From the NCBI GenBank assembly GCA_025056955.1, contig JANWYL010000108.1, positions 1 to 9,274 on the forward strand: DNA of 9,274 nucleotides. The letters run 5' to 3'. The position numbers and the translations under genes are program-made. The stretch is from Sandaracinaceae bacterium (GTDB lineage Bacteria > Myxococcota_A > Polyangia > Polyangiales > Sandaracinaceae). The stretch's first letter is position 1. Each line of letters begins with the position of its first letter. The notes beneath the pieces were generated by a model. It saw only the letters and a list, made by a program, of their open reading frames with translations, was not told the origin of the DNA and did no database searches. This document shows positions 1 to 5,708 of this stretch, one piece after another.

Positions 1-1
1 C

Positions 2-2638
2 TATCGGGTGAGGGGGCACCTCTACGCGGATCTCGATCCCTTAGGGCTACTCCCTCGAAGAGGAAAAAATCGCCCTCCCGATGAGCTTGGGCTTAAGGCA
101 TTTGGTTTGGAGGATGTCGATAAGAGAACTCCTTTCCGAGCGATGGCTCAGGTGCTTCCTTTGGGTGAGATCGTGCGCCGCCTCGAAGAAACCTACTGTC
201 GAACGATTGGTGCGGAGGTGACGCAGGTCGAAAACACAGAGGAGAGGGATTGGCTCCAGACCAAAATGGAGTCGACTTGCAACCACCTTGAGCTGACTCG
301 CGAGCAGGAGCTCCACATTCTTTCCAAGCTCACCGAAGCAGAAGTGTGGGAGACCTTTTTGGATAAGGCCTATCCCAAAAAGAAGCGCTTTAGCCTTGAG
401 GGGGGGGAGAGTGTGATCCCAATGGTTGATCTGATCATTCACCGTGCTGCGGAACTGGGTGTTGAGGAAATCGTGATCGGGATGGCCCATAGGGGGCGGC
501 TCAACATGCTGGTCAATATCATGGAGCTTCCGATCAAGGACATGCTTGCTGCCTTCGAGGACAGCGATCCTGAGCGCTTCAAGGGAAAGGGCGATGTCAA
601 ATATCACCTTGGATATTCAACCGATCGCATTGTGGGTGGTAAGCGCGTTCACCTTACGATGTCCTTCAATCCAAGCCACTTGGAGTTTGTGAATCCAGTG
701 GTTGAGGGAAGGGTGCGTGCCAAGCAAGACAGAAGGGGTGATGCTGAACGAAAGCGGGTGATGCCCATTTTGATCCATGGGGATGCTGCCTTCATTGGGC
801 AGGGGATTGTCGCGGAAACCCTCAACTTGTCTCGTCTCAAGGGCTATGCAACGGGCGGAACCATACATATTGTCATCAACAACCAAATTGGGTATACCAC
901 GAATCCCGAAGACGGACGATCGACTTCTTATTGCACTGACGTTGTTCGAATGCTGAGATGCCCAATCTTCCACGTCAATGGTGAAGATCCAGAAGCGGTG
1001 GCACAGGTCGCACTCCTTGCTGCGGAATATAGACAACGTTATGGCAAAGACGTGGTGATCGACCTCTACTGCTACCGTCGACACGGGCACAACGAAGGGG
1101 ATGAGCCCCGCTTCACCCAGCCTGTGATGTACAAGGTGATCGACTCCAAAGAAACGGTGCGGCAGATATATGCGAAAAAGCTCATAAAGATGGGGAAAAT
1201 CACCCAAGAAGAAGCTGATGCGCTTGTGGTGAAGAAGCGTCGTGCTTTGGAAGAGGCGCTTAAGGAAGTGAGGGAGACGAAGCGGACCTACGAAGTCAAT
1301 GCCTTTGGTGGGATTTGGGCAGGCTACAGGGGTGGCCCGGATGCAGCCGTTCCCGATGTTGAAACGGCCGTTGATCGGCCGCGCCTTGAAGCGCTCCTTC
1401 GGGCGCTTGGGCGAGTGCCGGAGGGCTTTCAGCTCATGCGCCAGATCGCTGCGCATCAGAAGCAATTTCTCGATGTGCTCAATGGGGCAAAAGTCCGCTG
1501 GGGGGTGGCCGAGAGCCTGGCTTACGCCACGCTCATCACAGAGGGCTACACGGTTCGTCTCAGTGGCCAGGACTCAAGGCGTGGCACTTTTGCGCACAGG
1601 CATGCGGTGCTTTTTGACAGTGAAACCGGCAAAGAATACGTGCCACTCCACCACGTGGCCGAAGCCCTTGAGCGCGAAGGCTTTCCTGTCAAACGCGGGC
1701 GCTTCGAAGTCTACGATTCGCCCCTTTCCGAAGCCGGATGCCTTGGTTTTGAGTGGGGCTACTCGCTCGATTGTCCAGATGGGCTGATTTTGTGGGAGGC
1801 GCAGTTTGGGGATTTTGCAAACGGCGCTCAAGTGATCATCGACCAGTTCATCGCAAGCTCTGAAGACAAGTGGCATCGTCTTTCTGGGCTCGTATTGCTT
1901 TTGCCTCATGGCTACGAGGGTGGAGGCCCTGAGCACTCAAGTGCTCGCCTTGAGCGCTTTCTTATGCTTGCAGCCGAGGACAACGTTCAGGTGGCTTACC
2001 CGACCACAGCTGCTCAGTTTTTCCATCTTTTGCGGAGGCAAGTCCTTCGGCCCATTCGAAAACCCCTTGTGGTCATGAGCCCGAAATCGCTTTTCCGAAA
2101 CCCTCTCGTCGATAGCCCCTTTGAGGAGTTCACTTCAGGCCGTTTTCACCGGATCATCCCAGACCACGAGGTGAATCCGCGAAAAACAAAGCGGCTCATT
2201 CTTTGTTCTGGAAAAGTTTACTACGAACTTGCCGAGTACCGCCGAAAAGAGGGGCGGGACGATGTGGCGATCGTCCGCTTCGAGCAGCTCTATCCTTTGA
2301 GGGCAGAAGAAGTGCGAGACACGCTGGCCTCCTACCCCGATGGGATCGATGTGGTTTGGGTGCAGGAGGAACCGTGGAACAGTGGGGCCTGGTTTTTCGT
2401 CCATGCGCGTTTCCCCCAAATTTTGGGCGAGCGTTTTCGAATTCGATGCGTGTCTCGGCCTGAGAGCGCAAGCCCAGCCACGGGCTCAGAGAAAGCCCAC
2501 CTTTTGGAGCAAGAAGAGCTCATTCGAGAGGCTTTTGCGCCCCAAGCACAGGCCAGAGCACTGATCCAGGCAGCGAACGACTCGCCGCAGAAGGGATTGC
2601 GCGAAAGAGAGGCTTTAGGAGATAGTCGGGTTGGTTGA
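2..2638 (+). CDS. sucA: 2-oxoglutarate dehydrogenase E1 component (5'-truncated by window edge)
   Basis: Thiamine-diphosphate E1 subunit that decarboxylates 2-oxoglutarate and passes the succinyl group to the lipoyl E2 in the cytosolic TCA-cycle complex. The frame is open to the left edge and begins YRVRGHLYADLDPLG, matching the internal RGHxxAxLDPLG of SucA, so roughly 80-100 N-terminal residues lie outside; the GTG at 8 is not the real start. Counting that codon as residue 1: HRGRLNML at 161, the ThDP/Mg motif GDA at 258-260 with NNQ at 291-293, YRRHGHNEGDEP at 356-367, SGQDSRRGTF at 519-528 opening the transketolase pyrimidine-binding domain, PHGYEGGGPEHSSAR at 633-647, and VWVQEEPWNSGAW near the C-terminus. 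All core motifs are intact. After the usual end (LIREAF) there are about 30 extra residues, rich in Ala, Gln and charged residues. The next gene starts 12 bases downstream and is not sucB. Confidence 0.97.
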   Translation, partial: YRVRGHLYADLDPLGLLPRRGKNRPPDELGLKAFGLEDVDKRTPFRAMAQVLPLGEIVRRLEETYCRTIGAEVTQVENTEERDWLQTKMESTCNHLELTREQELHILSKLTEAEVWETFLDKAYPKKKRFSLEGGESVIPMVDLIIHRAAELGVEEIVIGMAHRGRLNMLVNIMELPIKDMLAAFEDSDPERFKGKGDVKYHLGYSTDRIVGGKRVHLTMSFNPSHLEFVNPVVEGRVRAKQDRRGDAERKRVMPILIHGDAAFIGQGIVAETLNLSRLKGYATGGTIHIVINNQIGYTTNPEDGRSTSYCTDVVRMLRCPIFHVNGEDPEAVAQVALLAAEYRQRYGKDVVIDLYCYRRHGHNEGDEPRFTQPVMYKVIDSKETVRQIYAKKLIKMGKITQEEADALVVKKRRALEEALKEVRETKRTYEVNAFGGIWAGYRGGPDAAVPDVETAVDRPRLEALLRALGRVPEGFQLMRQIAAHQKQFLDVLNGAKVRWGVAESLAYATLITEGYTVRLSGQDSRRGTFAHRHAVLFDSETGKEYVPLHHVAEALEREGFPVKRGRFEVYDSPLSEAGCLGFEWGYSLDCPDGLILWEAQFGDFANGAQVIIDQFIASSEDKWHRLSGLVLLLPHGYEGGGPEHSSARLERFLMLAAEDNVQVAYPTTAAQFFHLLRRQVLRPIRKPLVVMSPKSLFRNPLVDSPFEEFTSGRFHRIIPDHEVNPRKTKRLILCSGKVYYELAEYRRKEGRDDVAIVRFEQLYPLRAEEVRDTLASYPDGIDVVWVQEEPWNSGAWFFVHARFPQILGERFRIRCVSRPESASPATGSEKAHLLEQEELIREAFAPQAQARALIQAANDSPQKGLREREALGDSRVG

Positions 2639-2644
2639 AGGGAG
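2639..2644 (+). promoter_or_regulatory. Ribosome binding site for the TSP3-repeat protein
   Basis: AGGGAG lies immediately after the sucA stop codon (2636-2638) and six bases before the ATG at 2651. It supports that start and suggests translation from a shared sucA transcript. Confidence 0.6.
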
Positions 2645-2650
2645 ACGGCG

Positions 2651-4153
2651 ATGGCTCGCAGAGGGAAAGCATGGTGGACTGCTCTTTTGGTTGCCTTTTT
2701 GATGGTTGGATTTGGAAGCCATGCAGAGGCGCAGGCTCCTCAGGCGCAGTTTTCAGTCATGCGCTTTGCGCCCGCAATCGGCCCTGGAAATGGCATTCAG
2801 ATAGATAGCGCCAGGGTTTACGGAGCCGATGTGGGTGGAAGCGCGGGTGTTGTTTTCGAGTACGCCCATAACCCCCTGACCGTTTATCCTGCACGCTGTG
2901 AGCGCGAAAACACGAATTGCATGGTCATTGAAGGCCGGCGCCATGAGCTTGTCCGCTATGTGGGGGCAGCCCACCTTTGGGGGGCTTTTGCAGTTGCAAG
3001 GCGCCTTCAAATGGGGGTGATCGTGCCTCTGGTTTTGACTGAGGGGGAAGCCTTTCAACCGACAATGGGCATCAACATCCAAGGAGGCCAGGCCTTTGCT
3101 GTTGCTGATCCCAGGCTGCACATCAAGGGGAACTTGCTTGACGATGCGAGCGGATTTCGCCTAGGGCTTGTGGGATACGTGGGCTTTCCAATCGGCCACA
3201 TGGTTGCGCCAAGGCGTTTCATCGGAGATGAAACGGTGAATTTTGGCGGGCATTTTGTGGCTGAGTTTGAGCAAAGTGGGTTTCGCGTGGTTGCAAATCT
3301 GGGTGGGGTATGGCGAGATGGTCGCACCCTTTTTTCTACCCAGGTCGGTCCTCAGTTCACCTATGGGGGTTTGATCGGTTATGACATCACTCCCCTTATC
3401 GGTGTGTTTGGAGAGGTGGTGGGAGCAACCTCTTTCTCTCAGGCCGTTGACGAAAACACCCTTGAGGCGCGTTTGGGAGGTCGTTTTCGCTTTGATGATT
3501 TGGTGATTGATCTTGGTGGCGGTGGAGGGCTCATCGCTGGGGCAGGGACTCCTGTTTTTAGGATCGTTGGGGGCTTCGCATGGGCACCCATTCCAGCCGA
3601 TACCGATGGCGATGGGATTCCCGATGGGCGTGATGGTTGCCCTTCAGATCCGGAAGACAGGGACGACTATGCTGATTTTGATGGTTGCCCCGATCTCGAT
3701 AACGATGCCGATGGTGTTCCGGACGAGAGGGACAGGTGTCCTGCGAGTGCCGAAGACCGAGATGGAGAAGAGGACGAAGACGGCTGTCCGGATGTCGATA
3801 GCGATGGCGACGGCATCAGAGACGGCTTCGACTCCTGTCCAAACGAGCCAGAGGACATGGACGGGGATCGCGATGAAGACGGGTGCCCGGACAACGATCG
3901 CGACAGGGACAACATTCCTGACGATCGCGACCAATGCCCGGATCAAGCCGAAGACACAGATGGATTTGGCGATGAAGACGGCTGTCCCGAAACCGACTTC
4001 GACGGCGACAGCCTGCCAGACGAGGGGGATAACTGCCCAGAGCAGGCTGAGGACAAAGACGGTTTTGAAGACGAAGACGGCTGCCCAGAGGAAGCTGGTC
4101 CTCCCGTGCGGGAGCCTGGTGTCGATCGGGGCCGTCGCGGGCGCGGGCGCTAG
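2651..4153 (+). CDS. Secreted outer-membrane-type protein with five thrombospondin type-3 repeats, no OmpA C-terminal domain
   Basis: A 500-residue exported protein, inferred to sit in or on the outer membrane. Residues 1-27 form a signal peptide: basic n-region (ARRGK), hydrophobic core WWTALLVAFLMVGFG and an AEA site with probable cleavage after Ala27. Residues about 30-315 are rich in Gly, aromatic and alternating hydrophobic residues (e.g. VYGADVGGSAGVVFEYAHNPL, LQMGVIVPLVL), resembling the N-terminal barrel-like domain of myxobacterial OmpA-type proteins. Residues 317-480 are five acidic TSP3-type repeats of 32-33 residues, each with two CP motifs and DxDxDGxxD calcium-binding-like stretches. 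In related proteins such repeats usually lead to a peptidoglycan-binding OmpA domain; here the protein ends about 20 residues later in a basic RGRRGRGR tail. The next gene begins 9 bases downstream, so no room is left for a lost domain. The calcium-binding or spacer role is from family knowledge, not shown here. Confidence 0.88.
   Translation: MARRGKAWWTALLVAFLMVGFGSHAEAQAPQAQFSVMRFAPAIGPGNGIQIDSARVYGADVGGSAGVVFEYAHNPLTVYPARCERENTNCMVIEGRRHELVRYVGAAHLWGAFAVARRLQMGVIVPLVLTEGEAFQPTMGINIQGGQAFAVADPRLHIKGNLLDDASGFRLGLVGYVGFPIGHMVAPRRFIGDETVNFGGHFVAEFEQSGFRVVANLGGVWRDGRTLFSTQVGPQFTYGGLIGYDITPLIGVFGEVVGATSFSQAVDENTLEARLGGRFRFDDLVIDLGGGGGLIAGAGTPVFRIVGGFAWAPIPADTDGDGIPDGRDGCPSDPEDRDDYADFDGCPDLDNDADGVPDERDRCPASAEDRDGEEDEDGCPDVDSDGDGIRDGFDSCPNEPEDMDGDRDEDGCPDNDRDRDNIPDDRDQCPDQAEDTDGFGDEDGCPETDFDGDSLPDEGDNCPEQAEDKDGFEDEDGCPEEAGPPVREPGVDRGRRGRGR
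3599..4090 (+). repeat. Five tandem TSP3-encoding repeats of about 99 bases
   Basis: In-frame tandem units encode, with variation, (x)DxDGDGIPDxxDxCPxxxEDxDGxxDEDGCP(D/E). The first unit is 32 residues, the next four are 33. Each unit carries two cysteines in CP dipeptides. The units have diverged: unit 1 has DDYADFDGCP where the others have DEDGCP, and unit 4 has DRDRDN instead of DxDGDG. This argues for an old amplification rather than a recent one. The repeat gives long open frames in other readings that are not genes. Confidence 0.9.
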
Positions 4154-4156
4154 GAG
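4152..4156 (+). promoter_or_regulatory. Ribosome binding site deciding the GTG start of the LuxC-like gene
   Basis: AGGAG overlaps the stop codon TAG (4151-4153) of the preceding gene and lies six bases before the GTG at 4163. The position favours this GTG as the start and suggests translational coupling. Confidence 0.7.
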
Positions 4157-4162
4157 CACCCA

Positions 4163-5281
4163 GTGAGCGGGGACCCGAGCGCCAAGTGGCTTCAAGAGGC
4201 CTCGGAACAAAGGGTTATCTCTTGGTTAAGGGAGGCCCTTCGACGTTTGGCTTCTGACCCTCCTTCAAAGGCCTTGCCCGGAACTCCTCTCTCAGTGCCA
4301 GTTGCGGTTGACGCCCTGCAGACGAGCTGTGAGATTGAGCGCTCACTTGAAGAAGCGCTTGAGTCGTGGAGAGCGCTTGGGCCTCCGGAGCCCCTTGGAC
4401 GTTTGCTGTTGGTTTTGCCATCAAATGTTGAAACGAGTGGAATCCGTCCTTTGGTTTTGGCCCTGATTGCGCGCAATGCCGTGTGGGTTCGTCCATCCTC
4501 ACGGCGCAAGGGGGTGCTGCCTCGCTTGATCGCGCACCTTGAAGCGGTGGATCCCCTCCTTGCCCGCGCTGTGCGCTGTGTGGAATTTCCAAGAGAAGAC
4601 CCAAAATGGGACGAGCTTCGCCCCGCCGTTGATGCTGTCCACCTTTTTGGAAGCGACGAAGCAGCCCAAGCGCTGAGAGGCCGCGGCTTTCGGGTCATCG
4701 CCCATGGAAGCGCCCTCTCTTTGGCTTGGGTGCCGCGCAGGGCTTCTTCTTTTGAAGCGATGGAGCTGGCCTATGATGTGGCGCGCTATGATCAGCGCGG
4801 GTGCCTGTCTCCCCAAGCGCTCATCTTTGAAGAAGGGCTTGAAATCAAGGGCTTTGTTGAGTCTCTCCATGAGGCCCTTTCCGTTTTGGATGTGCGCTTC
4901 CCCAGAGGGGCCATGAGCCTCGAAGAGCGGGCTGAAGAGCAGCGATTTCGGTTGACTTCAGTGGCGATTGGAAGCCATCTCTACGAAGGAAAGGGGCATG
5001 CGCTAAGCATCGAAGCAGGCCACAGGCTGCGTTCAAGCCCGGGGCTTCGAAACCTGCTCGTTTACCAGATGCCGCGGGGGTTGTTCTTGAGCCTCGTGCA
5101 GCATTTGGGCCCTCGCCTAAAACGCGTGGGTACCCCCCGCGACGCTGTGCAAGGCTTGCAAAAGGAATTGAACGAAGGGGTAGAGGTGGTTGCTTTTGGT
5201 GAAATGCAACGCCCCGGTCTCCTATCGCGAATGGAGCCATCTCTTTGGGGTGGATGGGTTAGAAGCCTGGCTGGGCGCTAA
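4163..5281 (+). CDS. LuxC-like acyl-CoA reductase (aldehyde dehydrogenase superfamily)
   Basis: A 372-residue protein from a GTG start chosen because AGGAG sits six bases upstream. It resembles the LuxC acyl-CoA reductase family (PF05893), which reduces fatty acyl-CoA or acyl-enzyme to aldehyde with NADPH through a cysteine thioester. Supporting stretches in order: LLLVLPSNVETSGIRPLV near residue 80, NAVWVRPSSR just after it (like the family's GNAVLVKPS nucleotide-binding region), HLFGSDEAAQAL (like YGSDE), FRVIAHGSALSLAWV, and YDQRGCLSPQ with the presumed nucleophile Cys214. No signal peptide or membrane segment is seen. It is shorter than LuxC of luminous bacteria (about 480 residues), mainly at the N-terminus, and no luxE or luxD partner is nearby, so light production is not implied. 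A fatty aldehyde, wax or ether-lipid role is possible but unproven. It lies 9 bases after the TSP3-protein gene. A more distant aldehyde dehydrogenase or ProA-like enzyme is the alternative. Confidence 0.8.
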   Translation: MSGDPSAKWLQEASEQRVISWLREALRRLASDPPSKALPGTPLSVPVAVDALQTSCEIERSLEEALESWRALGPPEPLGRLLLVLPSNVETSGIRPLVLALIARNAVWVRPSSRRKGVLPRLIAHLEAVDPLLARAVRCVEFPREDPKWDELRPAVDAVHLFGSDEAAQALRGRGFRVIAHGSALSLAWVPRRASSFEAMELAYDVARYDQRGCLSPQALIFEEGLEIKGFVESLHEALSVLDVRFPRGAMSLEERAEEQRFRLTSVAIGSHLYEGKGHALSIEAGHRLRSSPGLRNLLVYQMPRGLFLSLVQHLGPRLKRVGTPRDAVQGLQKELNEGVEVVAFGEMQRPGLLSRMEPSLWGGWVRSLAGR

Positions 5282-5320
5282 CGCATATCACCTAAAGAAT
5301 TACCGGACTAATCCATGGGT

Positions 5321-5384
5321 GCGATGGCTTTGGTGTGGCTTTGTTTGATGATTTTCAACCATCGCTTTGGAATGGTTCACCAAA
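5321..5384 (+). other. Competing inverted repeats in the convergent spacer
   Basis: GCGATGG at 5321-5327 is the exact reverse complement of CCATCGC at 5359-5365. A different fold pairs TTTGGTG (5329-5335) with CACCAAA (5378-5384) and AACCAT (5357-5362) with ATGGTT (5372-5377). The two folds share bases 5359-5362 and exclude each other. This may be chance in a GGT/ACC-rich stretch; no function is assigned. Confidence 0.3.
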
Positions 5385-5461
5385 AGTGGGTTGGCTCCTT
5401 CAAGGCGCCATGGGGGAGGTACACCCGAACCGAAATTCGCGTGGTTTCTTTTCACCCAAAA

Positions 5462-5487
5462 AGTGATTGATGCGAAGGGGTGAGAAA
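5462..5487 (+). repeat. Degenerate direct repeat, copy 1
   Basis: Begins AGTGATTG and contains GCGAAGGG followed by TGA. It matches the copy at 5589-5614 at 22 of 26 positions without gaps. The copies start 127 bases apart, on either side of the hairpin at 5499-5540. Origin unknown: possibly the remains of a small repeated element. Confidence 0.4.
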
Positions 5488-5498
5488 GGTGCACCAGC

Positions 5499-5540
5499 CA
5501 AGGTTGATTCGGCATGCTTCGCTTGCGTGCCATCAACTTG
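5499..5540 (+). other. Long bulged hairpin in the spacer (possible terminator-like or processing structure)
   Basis: Inner stem GGCATGC (5511-5517) pairs with GCGTGCC (5525-5531), with one G-U pair, around the 7-base loop TTCGCTT. After a two-base bulge (5509-5510) the outer stem CAAGGTTGAT (5499-5508) pairs with ATCAACTTG (5532-5540), with one bulged G. That makes about 16 base pairs in 42 bases, the strongest inverted repeat I see in the spacer. It lacks a following T-run on either strand, so it is not a canonical intrinsic terminator. It could still protect or end the convergent transcripts. Confidence 0.5.
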
Positions 5541-5588
5541 TAGGTACTGCTTATGGTGAGCTTCAACCCCTGTGTTGCATCACCTGGG

Positions 5589-5614
5589 AGTGATTGGCGC
5601 GAAGGGATGAAAAT
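5589..5614 (+). repeat. Degenerate direct repeat, copy 2
   Basis: Partner of the copy at 5462-5487, with the same AGTGATTG and GCGAAGGG blocks. Differences are two bases between the blocks and two in the last third. It lies about 95 bases from the leuS stop codon. Confidence 0.4.
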
Positions 5615-5708
5615 CTTTTTGCAGATGGAATGGGGAAGTGGTCGATTTGGTTGAAAGGAAGGGTTTTTGAGTCAATGCATTCTTATCAACTTGGTGAGGG
5701 TCCTGCGT

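Larger units (their letters stand above)
5282..5708. other. Non-coding spacer between convergent genes, rich in inverted repeats
   Basis: This 427-base stretch lies between the 3' ends of the LuxC-like gene and leuS. Open frames within it (for example minus strand 5300-5566) give low-complexity, unrecognisable translations without convincing starts, so I call no gene. It holds a bulged hairpin at 5499-5540, a TTTTCACCC/GGGTGAGAA pairing at 5449-5457 with 5478-5486, competing pairings at 5321-5384, and a 26-base degenerate direct repeat. None of the hairpins is followed by a clean U-run on either strand, so no classical intrinsic terminator is evident for either convergent transcript. Confidence 0.7.

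Noticed and set aside
617..1465. Long open frame on the minus strand opposite sucA (282 codons)
   Set aside because: It lies wholly inside a well-supported gene, its translation matches nothing I recognise, and it is explained by codon bias of the sense strand.
3507..4210. Long open frames in other readings across the TSP3 repeats (plus 3507-4166, minus 3644-4210)
   Set aside because: They are products of the repetitive, Asp-rich coding sequence; the translations are low-complexity and periodic, and the sense frame has a signal peptide and known repeats.
5300..5566. Minus-strand open frame of 88 codons in the convergent spacer
   Set aside because: No recognisable domain, no convincing ribosome binding site, and its span includes the inverted and direct repeats; more likely chance.
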